Shown: one piece after another, positions 11,749 to 24,715 of the stretch | How positions within the stretch are numbered: the stretch's first letter is position 1 | How the letters are laid out: the number at the start of each line of letters is the position of its first letter | Origin: Austropuccinia psidii | Taxonomy: Eukaryota > Basidiomycota > Pucciniomycetes > Pucciniales > Sphaerophragmiaceae | Assembly (NCBI GenBank): GCA_023105745.1 | Contig: JALGQZ010000004.1 | Span: forward strand, 62,923,112 to 62,987,111 | DNA length: 64,000 nt | Reading direction: 5' to 3' | Program-made: the position numbers and the translations under genes | Notes under the pieces: generated by a model | Database searches by the model: none | Told to the model about the DNA's origin: nothing | What the model saw: only the letters and a program-made list of their open reading frames with translations

Positions 11749-13936
11749 TGTAAGGTTTGTCTATGAAACTCTTGATAATAGTAGCAAAATCAAGAGTACT
11801 ATGACTGTCCTCAGTAGAAATATATAATATAATAAAATACTATAACCACAAATTTAAATATAATTATTAAAAATAATTATATAAAACAATAAATTTAATT
11901 ATTATCATAAAAATATAATAATAAAATAATAATAATAATTATAATAAATGATAATTATTCTATTATTGTTATAGTCACTGACAGTTACAACAATAAGAAG
12001 TGTAAAGCTCTTAATGAGACAATTACATGTGGAAATATCAATATTAACCACTTATAAATAATATGAAGACTATTTATAAAAGAATTATAACACACACTGT
12101 GCATAAATAATTCTTATAGAATAAAAATTCTATATAAAAAAACTAATACTAGATAAAAAAGATATAGAACTTTTAGAGAAAACTTACTTATAGTATTTAT
12201 TTAATACAACAAGTCAAACAGCAACAGTTATTATATTAAATAATGATAATAAGCTAAAGACACGCCTAAAATCAATAATTTTAAAGATAAAACAACTTTT
12301 TATAATAAAATTTAAGATTAAAGAGTTTTTAAGAGGAATTTGTGGAATTTAAAAGATATTTAAGATGATAATTTCATAATATAAAATATATTATTAATGA
12401 TTAAAGCAATAATCTGAATTCTATGATTTCAATTCTTTAGTTTACAATTAATAAATAATAAAATAGCTTAAGAATTTCTTTAATAATAAGATTTTATAAA
12501 TAATAAAACTTTACCTGTTTAAATTTCTAATATGATTGGATTGATGAATGATGATGGACAAAAACAGTGATGAAAAGACTCTTTTTATGTCTTCAGAGCA
12601 GCTCTCATGATTCATAATAATTATAGAGGGCGTGCTCAGGTCAAAACTGAAAAACCATACTTAAAAACAAATTTCTTAACTGAAGGCAACTTGTTTTTAA
12701 TTCCAATTTAAAGTTACCAGTGTTATTATTAACTCCATGTAACTTTAATCCTCATTTAAACTAATTATTTCTAAGTTTTCAATATAAATAAACTTATTTA
12801 TATTAAAGTTCATCACATGAACAACTTAAAAATAGAGTTTCAAGCAGAAATCTCTTAAACTCAATTTAATTAATTTTTAAAGGAATCATAATTTTCTTTG
12901 AGCTTAATTAAAAGAGTAAATTTCCAGGCTAATTACCCAGGAATTTTATTTATAAAATATACTTAAAATTTAATTTATATATAGATAATATTAAATTCTA
13001 AGCTGTGTGATATTTTCAAGCAAATCCATTAAGATTTGGATTTTTAATGAATTTTTGAAGTTATTGCTATTTTTCCACGTAAAATAGCAATACACACCAA
13101 ACCTTAGCTTTTGATAAGGTTTTGATGCTTGTAGCTTTAAAGTTTTAAGCTTATTTAAGGTTTTTAAGCTTTATTAAGCTGTGACAGTTCTCAAAACCTT
13201 GATTTCAAGCCTGCATATTGGGATTTACCCTTTGGCAGCTTGAAATTCCTGTCCAAATTGGGATAAAACCAGTTTAAACCTTAAGGTTGGATCAAAGTCT
13301 AATCTTAAAGTTTAAATAAGGTTAAAAATCCTCCAATACAGGTGGACAACCTTAATTGAATCATTGCAGATCCAAAAAGCTGGGTACCCCAGCTCTATTT
13401 GGTCCTTTTCCTTTGTACCACCTTTTTGCATGGATTTTGCCCTTTTATTTATTCAAAGCCATACCATGGCTTTAAACCCTTTTAAATTGAGCTCACGCAG
13501 GATTTACATTCTGTATGGTAAATCCTTAGCCAATTCAGTAAATATACACCACACCTCAATTTTAACTGAAATTTTGGTAAGTTTGCATTAACCTTATGCA
13601 ACTTTAAATTTAAGCTTATTTAAGCTTAAATTTAACAATTTTAAAAAAATGTTAAAAAAGTCACATTAGTACTGTGAGATTGTTACATCTTCCAATAACA
13701 CAAGAAATAAGTGTTTTTGGGTATAACACCTTATGGATGTACCCTAGGTTATTTTTGGTGTAGAATCCAAAAATGACATAATATTTATACCTTTGTTTAT
13801 CCAAAAAAAAGTTATACTTATTTTTTGTTATTTTTTATTTTAAATTCAATTAAAAAGTCTGTTGAAGACAATTTTAACTGTGTATAAAGTTATTTGTGAC
13901 CTTATGGGTATGTTATACATACCTCACAGGCTCACA
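11749..13936 (-). mobile_element. Solo LTR, family C (C'), inside D'
   Basis: A 2188-bp LTR beginning TGTAAGGTTTGTCTATGAAA and ending CTCACAGGCTCACA, the reverse complement of the element C LTR type (24716-26869). A perfect target-site duplication CTGGC lies at 11744-11748 and 13937-13941. It is the innermost, and therefore youngest, layer of the 9.8-17.5 kb nest. The open frame at 13364-13591 is LTR sequence. Confidence 0.93.
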
Positions 13937-16900
13937 CTGGCTCTCTTTGATGTCTTTTGTCCCCCTTGCCTATTTTTCATGTCAAAATAGAAATTTAAGC
14001 TTCAATTGAGATATCCACTATGGGTGTACCAAAAGTGCATGTAAGAATACCATGATATTAAGTGCTCAAAACATGCATAAGACTATTCTTAGTGTATATG
14101 TAACATGGGATTTCTCACATTCCCATTATTTTGGTGTGAAATCAAGAAAAAAAAAATTCACGGATCTTTTATGTGGTATTGAAGTATTTTCCATATTACC
14201 ACCTCAAAGAGTTAATTTGAGCTTATTCACTCTATGAAGCTACCCTAGGTGAATTTTTGTGTAGAATCCAAATCTGGACTCAGCTCCATGGATTTACTTA
14301 CTCAACAAAAAGTTATTCATATTTTCTGAAATCAAAAATGATGAATTTTGGATATATGCATGACTTATGAGTTACACATAATTCAGAATTTATTTTTAAG
14401 ATAATTGTGGCCTATTTGGGTATGTAAAATATACCTCAAGGCTCACAATATTCCCCATGATAAAATACACTTATATCATTTTTATGGCATATCATTAAAG
14501 TCAATAATTAATGAATAATAAGTAAAAATGCCATAAAAACGACATCAATACCTATTTATCTCAGAAACCAATGTAGCAACATGTGAAATTCATTGCACCA
14601 TCGGATTCCCCATGAGACTATACATATAAAATTTTCATTTCATATTTTTAAAGTCAATATTTAAGGAAATAACCTGAATATATGCACTTTTATTGTCAGT
14701 GCATATATTCATGGTTTTTAGCTCATATCTTTTAAAATACACATGATAAAGAGTTAAATTAAAAATAAAGTTACCACATAATTACTGTAGGAATACAGAT
14801 ATAATATTTCTTTCACAAGCTATAAACAAGGTTATAGCTTGTAAGGGTTTATTGAATAAAATTGCTATAGCTGTTGAACACTTTGTTGTGAAAGTAGTCC
14901 AAACTTAAACTAAAAAAGATATTCAGGGTCTGATAGTTCATAAGTGAAGGATTATGTTTTTTTTGTCATTATATTCAAGGTAAAATTTCTTGAAATCATG
15001 GTTTGAAGTTTAAAATAGTGAATTTTGACAGAAAAGATGAATTACAAAAAAAATCATCAAAAATAGAGTTTTGATGATGTAATGAAATTCTCTTGGATGT
15101 CTAATTATGACATGTTAAGCTATCAGAATCAACTCCCTAATTGGCTGTAGTGTTTATAGCTTAAAGGATATTCATGATCAAAGTTCAAGCTTAGAATTGA
15201 TCATTTATGATCATTCACTGTAATCTTATTTTAAGCTTAACAGTCATATAGCTGATAAAACTGGTGAATAATAGTAAAATCTAAAAGGTTTAGGCATCTT
15301 CCAAGCCTATGATGTCATCAAACTTAGAGTTATAGTGATTACTCTAAATAATGGTTTAATAATGAGATCAGATGGCTTAATTATGATGTAATCATCACTA
15401 AGCCTTAAAATACCAATCAATTCCAGTGGATACCATTAGTAAACATCTAATAGAAGCCCTCTGGACTCTAGGAGGGAAGATTTTACTATAAATAGAGCTC
15501 TTTTTACTCTATTTCCCCCTCAGACGCATCAAAAACATTGAAACATTAAAAGCCCATTATATTATTAAAGACCAAAGATCCTCTTCATTATAATCACCAA
15601 TCTTGATGTGATTAAATCAATTTTTTAATTTTTTTTGTTAAAACTATCTTTAAAATTCTGAATCCACATAAAATCAAAAATGTTTGTAATTTCTTTTATT
15701 TTTTGTAAATACAATTGAAATAAGCTGTATTTACTTTATTTAGCATAAATTTATCCAAAATTATTATATTAAGTGTCAAAAGTAGGTTATTTTCACTTAT
15801 TATGATATTTCTCTCTATATCATTATCCTTAATAGTTGTTTTATTAATATAAATAGTATTTATATTAATATAAAACATTCATAATAGTAATATTATTCTT
15901 ATAATTTTCTTTTTCATCATTAGATAACATTTTCTTATGCATTTATTATTTTTTGGTAACAATAATAAATTTCCATAAATATATTAATTATCAAATATTA
16001 ATATATTATTCTTTTATAATATAAACTATATTATTATATTTATTTAATAATATAATTATTTTAGGAAATTTTTATAATAGTTATTATTATCTCATTCTTA
16101 AAACTTCACAAGAACATTCATAGTACAATAAGTAAAATATTTGCAATATTCTCTTATTGTTTCATAGTCAACCCTTAAAAATCACATGCTAAATATACAC
16201 CAATAATATTGTCATTCCTGTTTGTGGAAATTAAAATTACTTTATTATTACATACATTTTTGGTAAACCCACAATGGATATCAGTATTGAAGCCTGAATT
16301 ACTATTTTTGATGTTACAAGAGGTAAAGGGGATAAAAGACATCAAAGAGAGCCAGGGTTCCTAGCTTCTGAGACCTCTGAGGTTTGGGAAGCTCAAAACC
16401 TTGGATACATGGCTGATCTTTTCCAAATTGGCATACTAAAGAATTCTGGGAACCTTGTTACCAAATTAAAATCTCATTGAATAATGAGAAAATAGGGAAT
16501 AAGCTACTATTTTGATGTTACAACAAGTTAAAAGAGAAACTCTGACTCCTGTAACAATTTCCATTTTTGATTATGTACCATGTACAAACCCGAAAAAATA
16601 AACAAAACCCTTTTGGAGCTTCTAACCATGAAACTACCTCTTGGAAAGCAGCTGTTACTATGCCATTTGCTTATACCACATAGAAAATGAGGTAAAACTT
16701 TAGAAAATAATTAAAAAGAAAATTATCAATAAATACTTCATAATTTTTCATTACTAATTTAAAAAGGGATATTTCACAATAAAACCAAAAATAAAAATGA
16801 CTTTATAGCTCAAATTCAAAGTTTTACTTACAATCCACTTTTTATGATTTCACATGAAAGACTAAATTTCCAGAATTTCACAGCAAATACAACATGTGAT

Positions 16901-17481
16901 GAAAGCTTAAATAGCATTTATATATTTGAGAGAACAATTTATATTTTGACATGAAATTAGATTTACAATTGTAAATACTTTATTTCTTAACCATAAATGG
17001 GTTGGCAGTCACATAAAAGGACTTAATTAAGTAATTATGATAATCTTACATGACTAAAAGTGATGTAATTAATAAGCCAATCAGTGACTTTTTTTCAGAT
17101 TTCTCCATGGCATGACTCTGTGAGCTCTTTTAGACTTGAAGGAAGCCTACTATTGCTTTTTTTCAGATATCATGTTATCATTAAATTTAACAATTAATAC
17201 CATCAACAAGTATTTTCTAAATTAAAGTTTTTCTCTAATTTCTATATTTTCCTCATTGATTTAAAAAAAATGATTATTAAATCTTTTTTTAATTAATTCT
17301 ATTGGATAATTACTTCTTACTTTTATAATAACTAGTAGTGTATAACAAGTAAAATAAACAACTAAGAAATTATCAGTTTATTTGTAGTTTCAATAAATTT
17401 ATTCATTATATTTTATAAGAACAGTCATAGTACTCCTCATTAATAGTAATACTATCAAGAGTTTCATAGAAAAAACTTAAA

Positions 17482-17959
17482 AGTAGTGAATCCTATGTGG
17501 ACACAATAGAAATATTATTAGATAAAGGGCATCTATTTGAATAATGGGTTCTGGTAAGCCCATGAAAGAGGCCCATTTTTAAAAATTGAAAAATCCTTAT
17601 TGAAATATTTGAAGTAATTTTTAACTTTTTAGGGGAATAATTTTGCAGAAGTGGCTTTCTAAGAATTCCATATTTTTTCCTTTTTGGGGGATAATTTTGC
17701 TAAATTGGCCAAATTATTGATTCTTCTTATCTTTTTCAAAAATAAAGTGGAGAATCTTGAGAAAAATAAAAAATAATCCCTTTTTTGCAATTTATTTTGG
17801 AAGAAAATTTTCATTCCAAAAAAGGGGGGTTCTTTTGCAAAATATTGTTTGAATTTCTAAAAGATGACTATATGTAGGCCCAAAATCTCCATATTTCAGG
17901 TGGAAAATGATAAAAGTACAGATTTGGGGGAAGCTTAATACTAAAAAAAGACTGTGAAG
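17482..17959. other. Short gap between nests, nothing assigned
   Basis: About 480 bp of AT-rich DNA between LTR D'' and element B. It should be the left flank into which element B inserted. The minus-strand frame at 17792-17983 crosses the element boundary and has no recognisable content. Confidence 0.4.
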
Positions 17960-17964
17960 GGGAT

Positions 17965-19752
17965 TGTAAGGTGTGGATATCAAACTTTGATTAAAAATCA
18001 GGTACTTTTCCTGTGCTCAGAATTTGTATAAGGTAAAAATATGAACAAAAATGTTAAGAGTTAATATTTTCAAAGAAAAAATTCCAAATTTATTTTTTTC
18101 AAGATTATGAGTATAATAAAATAATATCATAAAGCTTTATTGTTTTACCAACAATAAAAATTTATCCAAAAATAGTCTAAAAGAGATATTTAAGGCTAAA
18201 AGAGAAATTTCTTCAAGAGCAATTTCAATTGGAATTAATTTAGAAAACAGCTGTAGGAAATTAATATAAGAACAGAGTCTTCATAAAATATCAAAGAGGA
18301 AATAAACCCATAAGTGACCAGAGTGAATTTGGTAACAAAGTGACAAAGCTAACAGTGATGGAAGATGATTTAATTCATCTATGGGGTGGTCCAAGGGTAA
18401 AAATGATTATAAGAGTTAAAAACAATGATTATAATGATGTTTTAACATGGTTAAAATTTTCAAAATGATAAGAACAGGGTGTTTCAAATATTTTATTGAT
18501 TTGCTTAACATTTTTTAAACTAATTATAAAAGGAAAAGATTCTAACATGAAGAGAAAAGTGGGGCAAAGAAGACAGTATTTTATAGCCACAAATTTTCTT
18601 ACTCCAAGAGGAAAATTGACTCTTTTAAGTCGTGAAGAACACTATGAAAACAGAAAAGCCAATTATGGCATCATTGAACCCTGTTTTAAACCAAAAAAGG
18701 GCTGGTTTTAGCCATTTTGGACCCTTAAATCAGCCATTGTTATAGTAATAACTGGTTTCAAGCCTTCAAATCACGTCAGAAGGTGTGTAAGAGATGTTAA
18801 AGCCAGTTAAGATTCTTTTATCTTAATGGTAGCTTTACCCTCTTGGAAACAGTTAAAACTGCCCTGGTTGATATCAAAACCTTGTCATCAATTGAGACAC
18901 AGACCCTGTGACCCAATTCCAGGCCAAAAGTAATGAAACTTTGTGTGGGTTTTGACATCTCATGCCTGTCAGAAAGAAATTTGGGGGTCTGGCTCCCTTG
19001 AAGCCAAGATTCCTTTTCCCCCCTTCAAAATTAATCTTTCCAATTTATTTTTTCTTTAATTCCTCATCATGTAATATACTTGTAATTTACAAATTTAATT
19101 CAATTGAGTTCCACAGCTACACAACTGTAATACTTGATACCTCATATTTAAATTCAAGTTCACCTATGACATATGTGCACACATTTTAACATTTCAATTG
19201 GAAATACTTCAATTTCTCATAGCTTCTACAGTACACACCACAGCTCAATTTTTACACAAAAATTTATGCTTAACAGCACATTTGGTGTGAATTAAATCAA
19301 GTTCTTGAGGATTTTTAATTTTTATACAGAAAATACTGCAAACTTAACTTAACCTTATTTAGAGTTGAGTTACAGAAATTTTGCCCAGAGGTGACCCCAC
19401 CTTACTTTTTATGAGGAATCCAATGGTGAACAAATCTTCTTATGTTTATTTATTGGATAGAAAGTTATGATAATTTTTTTTAAATTTTTTCCAAAAATAT
19501 TTTAATTTATGTCATTTTGCTAAAAATGCATTTTTACTTAATTTTTTCAAGTAAAAATGTGTGTCCACAATTTTGAAATTCAATGTGATTTCATTTTTAA
19601 ATTATAATTAAATTTTTATCTTTGTGTATAAATTAATATTTATATTTTAATGTTTGTTTTGATAATATAAATAAATTTATTTTATTCATAATTGTATCTT
19701 TTTTTGTTATTTGTGGTCTTTGGGGTATATAAAAATACCTCTAAGGGTCACA
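17965..19752 (-). repeat. Element B 3' LTR (left copy)
   Basis: A 1788-bp LTR, TGTAAGGTGTGGATATC to AAGGGTCACA. It is colinear with the interrupted right copy (37016-51421), which totals about 1797 bp without its insertions. Both copies keep a short plus-strand open frame (18496-18711 here; related to 50126-50425), antisense to the element and most likely fortuitous. Confidence 0.9.
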
Positions 19753-21548
19753 TTCCCTCCCCCTAAAAAATGATATTGGTTTGTAATATTGTTATTTCTA
19801 GTGTTTATGAGCTTTCTAAGAAGTTTTTTAGCTTCAGGTATGTCCTTTTCTGCTAAATATTCATCTTCACAAGTTGGGTCACTGTACCTAAAAAGGTATT
19901 CCTGTACTTTTTTGGTTCTTAACTTCCTTTCTTTGAGAACTTTGGCAATTTTCCTAGTACCAGATGATTCAATAGGAGGTATATGCTGGGTAACTTTATT
20001 TCTCAAAGGAAAATTTTCAGAATCACTAGATTTATATGGTTTTATCAAGCTTACTGGAAATGTAGGATTCTTATTGCTAAGTTCCTCAGATAATTCTACT
20101 TCAATTGAATTTTTTCCATGGAGGGCTTTAATAGAAAAACGTCCTGAAAAGGAGCATTTGAACTTTTTACATCCTTTGATTTTATTGAATTTAGTGGTAG
20201 ATACAAGTACTAAATCTCCCACTTTGAAATCTTGAGTGGCATGTGATTTGTCCCATTTTTCTTTGGTATATGCAAATGAGTCCTCCATGAACCTTACTGC
20301 ATGCTTTCTAACTTTTTCTAGAACTCCTTTGAAGCTACTAGCTCTGGGATGTACTTCAACCAAATACTTCCTTAATAAATCTTGGGGTAATTTGGGATTC
20401 CATCCCTTCTCTAGAATAGCAGTAGTTTTATTGGTACTGGCATGAATGGACATTTTATATGCCAATTCCAGTGCTGGTGAAAGGGTACACCAATAATGGG
20501 CTAATCCATCACAATCTTTGAGCCCCAGGCCATATTCACAAACCCTTCTGAACATGTCTTCCAAAGTTTGGATCATTATTACATCCAAACCATCATTTTG
20601 TGGGTTGTATGATGTAGAGAAAGACAACTTGGTTCCAAATAATTGGTGAAGGTTTGTCCATAGTGCTGAGGTGAATTTGGGATCTCTGTCACTAATGATG
20701 TTTGTGAATATTCCAGTCCATGAAACTACTCTATTACATATCAGAAGAGCTGTATCCATTGCTGTATCATCTTTGTGAAATGATAAAAATATTTGAGTCT
20801 TGCTAAACCTTTCAAGAATCACAAGGCATGCATTATAGCTTTTATCACCCCCTGGTGGTAGACCAGTTACCAAATCCATATGAACAATTTCCCAAGGTCT
20901 TCTGGGTTCTTGGATTTTGATCATATTTCCAAGTCTTTTTCCAGTGAATTTATTTTCCTTTTGACATCTGTCACAGGTTTTGAAATACTCTGCAACATCT
21001 TTCTGCCACATTGGCAACCATATACAGGTCTTTACCTTTTCTCTTGTTCTGTCTTCAGAAAGATGTCCTGAGAAGGGGCTGTCATGGCATTCTTTCAGTA
21101 CAAGATTGAGTAAGGACCTGTCCACAACTGTCATGACACATGTATGCTTAGTTCTGTGGTAAATTATACCATCCAGCAAGTGAAATCTTCCTCCATCATA
21201 TGATTTTTTCCATATTTCATCTAAGGCATGTATCAAAGAGTTGTCTTTACAGTCTTTGGTAAGTAATTGGCATAGGATGCTACAATTCCTATCTTGAGTA
21301 TAACTGCTTCTTACCTCTTCAAAGAATGTTGTGTTCAGATATTTAACATTTATTCCTTCTATTTGGATCTGTGGGTAAGCTTCTTCTAGAAAATAAGCAG
21401 GATTATTAATATTATTTTTTAATAGCCATATGCTTATTCCATCTGCATTTTTATGAATATTCCCATCTTTGTGAAAAATAGTCATATTACCTCTATACAC
21501 TTGTATGGCTATTTGCCATCTGAGAATATTCCTGTTAGTTTTTTTCAT
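19707..21548 (-). pseudogene. Element B pol 3' part: RNase H end, integrase, chromodomain
   Basis: A 613-codon open frame colinear with the C-terminal third of element A ORF2. It begins in the RNase H tail (GNIHKNADG). The integrase zinc-binding region follows ([15 protein letters not shown] and CDRCQ), then the catalytic core with VHMDLVTGL and [14 protein letters not shown]. Where elements A and C have [13 protein letters not shown], this copy reads [13 protein letters not shown], so the third catalytic acidic residue (the Glu of D,D,E) is gone. A chromodomain-like segment ([20 protein letters not shown]) closes the protein. The normal stop is lost and the frame runs through the polypurine tract into the LTR. 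Despite its length it should be inactive as an integrase. Confidence 0.85.
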
Positions 21549-22740
21549 GTTTAAAAGTGATTTAACAGCTGTAAAATCTGTTATAGCTTCAAAACCACAT
21601 CCTTCCAGGAAGTAATTGAGTTTTACTAAGGCTCAGACAAGGAATAAACACTCAATCTGACTTGCCCCATATCTAGCTTCAGTTGGTTTCATTTTCCTGG
21701 ATATACAACATATGGGTCCTTCCATAGGCTTATCATTTATAATCTGGACCTGATAAAGTGCAGCACCTAGCCCATCTGCTGATTCATGCATACAAAGCTT
21801 AAAGGGCAGCTTAAATTCTGGCATCAGTAAGAGTGGAGCAGTGATCAAGGCTTGTCTTAAAGATTCAAATGCTTTGAATCTGTAAACAATCATTCCAAAT
21901 ACTGTGTCTTTGTCACATAATTTATAAAGAGGTCTTGCTATTGATGCAAAATATTTAATATCCTTCCTGTAATATCCTGCAAACCCCAAAAATTACTGAA
22001 TTTCTTTTTTTTCTGTGGCATAGGTTTCAGTAGCACTGCTGCAAAATTTTTTTGTAAATCCCAAGGGATAGACCAGATACTACATGTCCCATCTCTTTGA
22101 GTTCTTTGAATCAAAAATGAAATTTCTTTAAGGAAACTTTCATGTTTGCAGATTGAATTTTGTTCAAAACTCTGGATAATGTGTATATATGTTCTTCCTC
22201 GATATTGGAACAGACAATAATGTCATCAATGTAAATGATTAACCATGCTTCTGAAAGTTCTTCAGGGAAGATTTCATTAATCATTCTTTGGAAGTGTGAA
22301 GGTGCATTCTTGATACCAAAAGGCATCCTCAAATATTCATAAACTCCACAATGAACAATAATTCCTAAGTATTTTCTTGCCCTTGGTGTCACCACATCTT
22401 GATGAAATCCCTTAAGGGCATCCATAGTGCTTATATACACTTCTTGAGATATTTGGGTAAGGGCAATCTGAATTTTGGTATTGGGTACCTGTCTGGAACA
22501 GTGTAAGTGTTAAGAGCCCTAAAGTCCCCAACCATTCTAGATTTCCCATTATGCCATGCCACTATGACTGGTGTAGTCATTTCTACCTCCTCATTGTGAC
22601 TAACCTTTCTTATTACACCAAGGTCTAGAAGTTCTTTAATATTTATTTCCAGAGCTTCTCTTGATTTAGGACTTGCTGGATATGCAGGTCTTCTCAAGAG
22701 TGGTGGGTAAGGGCTTTCAATATCAAGAATAATGTCAACT
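21549..22740 (-). pseudogene. Element B pol: reverse transcriptase and RNase H remains
   Basis: Several broken frames (22431-22697, 22111-22440, 21633-21989) line up with the RT-RNase H of element A. The first carries LLDLGVIRKV and the [20 protein letters not shown] block. The second has the palm motif YIDDIIVCS at the catalytic site. The third has GFAGYYRK and the start of RNase H, where the catalytic Asp of [10 protein letters not shown] is replaced (LCMHESADGL). At least two frameshifts and several stops interrupt the region. Confidence 0.85.
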
Positions 22741-23069
22741 TCATGACCAAAAATTGCTCCCAGTGGCTCTTTATCTGATGCAAAAGATTCTGTGTGGTTA
22801 TATAAAAGGGCAGAAAGTTCACTTTATTGTTTATCAGTGAGATTAAGACTGATTTCAGCTTTGTTTAACTGTTCAGACTTGAGTTTTTCTAACTCTAAGC
22901 TGACTGGTGATAATTTTTTCACTGTAATTTGTCTTTTTAATGGTAAAAAGGCAAATTTTTGATTCTTATTGTCCCCAAAATTAAATTATCTGTCTTTATT
23001 GTTATGTAAATCCATGCCATACATGATTAAGTAATCATTCCCCAATGTAAAATGGGTACCAGAGCAGTT

Positions 23070-23447
23070 TTACATAACAACAAATTCAACAGCTATTCTT
23101 AAATTTCCATTTATATGTGGAAATATGACAGTAGCTTCAAATATTCCCAATGCTTTCATGGCCTTACTTGCACAGTTCAATTTTATTCCGACAATTGGCA
23201 AAAATTGATCTTCAAAATTTGGTACACAAGTCTCAAGAAAAGATTTGCCAACACAAGAGCAGAAGGCTCCTGGGTCAAGTAAAGGCCTAGTGGGTTTTTT
23301 GTCAATTACCACTTCTGTTATACAGGAGTTACCAGCTGTATAACCTTTCCCCCTGTTTGGTTTGGTTTTAATTAGTTGTGCATCTTTAATTTTTGATAAA
23401 TCAAGTTGACCATTGCTTAATTGTGGCAAGTGGGAATAGGATTCCAC
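23070..23447 (-). pseudogene. Element B aspartic protease remains
   Basis: A 125-codon frame matching the protease region of elements A and C, recognisable by KTKPNRGKGYTAGNSCIT upstream of the active site. The catalytic triad, Asp-Thr-Gly in element A and Asp-Ser-Gly in element C, reads Asp-Pro-Gly here (LLDPGAFCSCVGKS). That substitution would probably inactivate the enzyme. Confidence 0.75.
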
Positions 23448-23459
23448 AATGTCAAAAGG

Positions 23460-24715
23460 GGAATTGATATTTTATATATCTTTTGAAGATTCAGAAAATA
23501 TTAATGATTTATCATCTGAATTTTCCTCAATTACCTCACCTTCTGTTTGAACATCAGGTTCCTTTTCAATGTCAATTTCATTGACTTTCCCCTTTCGTAG
23601 ACATTAATTAGCTAAATGTGTGGTGCTCTGGAAAATATGGCACTTCCTGATTATATCTGCAGATTTATATTTCATATTATTAGGATTTTCTTAGGGATTT
23701 TTTTCCACAGAATCTTTCCAAGGTGTATTATACCTTGTTTTGAGATTCACCCTACTAGAACCAATTCTTGTTCTGGTGGTTACTTCTTCCAATATATTAA
23801 TAATATCTTCTGCTGAAGACTGTTCAGTAGTCCTGCTTTCAACAGCATGCTCAAAATAACCTCCACATTATCTTAGAGTTTTTCTGTGAATCATAAATTC
23901 TGACATGTCAGGATATAATGCTGTCAATCTGTCTTTTTGTTGGAAATAACATGGTAAAGCTCTATCTTTGTCAGAATTAGATTTGGAATATTTAAAGGCT
24001 GTTTCCACCTTAAATCTCCAAGCATCATTGGCCCATTTGTTCATTATTTGGGTTTTCCACCAAGTCCAACTTTGGTGTCCATGTGCTTGTCTTAGCTTGA
24101 TATACCATCTGTGGGCTTATCTGGTAAACAAGGTGTTAAATCTTGCTGTTACCAACCTTTCTGGTAATTAAAAATCTTCTTTTATCATGTCAATACCCCT
24201 TATGGATTCAATATTGTCATATTCTCCTTCACCACTGAAGTGAGGCCATTCCTTAAGATTTGGTACTTCTTTGAACAGTGCTTGCCCCATTGATGGGTCC
24301 AGGTTATGGAAAGAGGTTGAAAATTCATTCTTCAGTTGTGAATTTTCTACATCAAATACTTAAGGGTTAGAAATTTCTGTACCCTCATTTTGATTCATAG
24401 GTGCGGAAATTCTTGGTAAGGTGTTCAGTGATTGCTCAATATCATTCATTTTACTGTTGTTACACCTTTGATAATTTCTAAAATCATGTTGGAAAGTTTG
24501 TATCAAATTTATTACTTCAATTTTATACATATCTTCCTTATGTGTTAATTCTTTCCATAATTCTGTCTGTCTAGTATTATTAGAAATTACTTGATTCAAC
24601 CTCATTGTTAATTTTGATACTTCTTGTTTTGAGGTGTCAAAACACTTTTTCAAGGCAATTGTATATGTCTTTACATCAGTAAATGAGTTTTAAATATCAT
24701 CAAGGACTTTCTTAT
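23460..24715 (-). pseudogene. Element B gag remains
   Basis: The reverse strand carries the gag core motif LKEWPHFSGEGEYDN at about 24190-24270 and downstream gag helices in broken frames. The zinc knuckle near 23600-23650 is degraded: the second Cys is Phe and a TAA precedes the last Cys. The 97-codon frame at 24360-24653 is the coiled-coil region before gag. Element C is inserted immediately after the CTTAT at 24711-24715, separating this block from its N-terminal continuation at 35604-36570. Confidence 0.75.

Larger units (their letters stand above)
10349..14447 (-). mobile_element. Solo LTR, family D (D'), inside A''
   Basis: Reverse-oriented family-D LTR in two pieces, 10349-11748 and 13942-14447, together 1906 bp against 1922 bp for the copy at 48105. 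It starts TGTAAAATGTGACTATG and ends CTCAAGGCTCACA. A perfect target-site duplication ATATT lies at 10344-10348 and 14448-14452. It is itself interrupted by solo LTR C'. Two LTR-borne open frames fall in it, at 11063-11344 (minus) and 14052-14237 (plus). Confidence 0.9.
10174..16179 (+). mobile_element. Solo LTR, family A (A''), inside D''
   Basis: Family-A LTR in element-sense orientation, in two pieces: 10174-10348 and 14453-16179. It begins TGTAATCCTTTGAGATAT and ends TTGTTTCATAGTCAACCCTT, each a mutated version of the element A termini. The left piece stops and the right piece resumes within the TTCCCCATG block of the LTR, bracketing D'. Flanking pentamers AGTCT and AATCA match at only 3 of 5 positions, consistent with age; intact family D has AATCC at the same site. 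Confidence 0.75.
9818..17481 (+). mobile_element. Old solo LTR, family D (D''), interrupted
   Basis: Family-D LTR in two pieces, 9818-10173 and about 16180-17481. It starts TGTTATCCTTGAGGTATATT and ends GTTTCATAGAAAAAACTTAAA, both degraded forms of the solo LTR at 48105-50026. Internal landmarks are shared, such as the GGGGATAAAAGACATCAAAG block at about 16328. The flanking pentamers are AGTCG and AGTAG (4 of 5 identical), a plausible aged target-site duplication. The gap is filled by solo LTR A'' and everything nested in it. This is the outermost and most diverged layer here. Confidence 0.75.
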
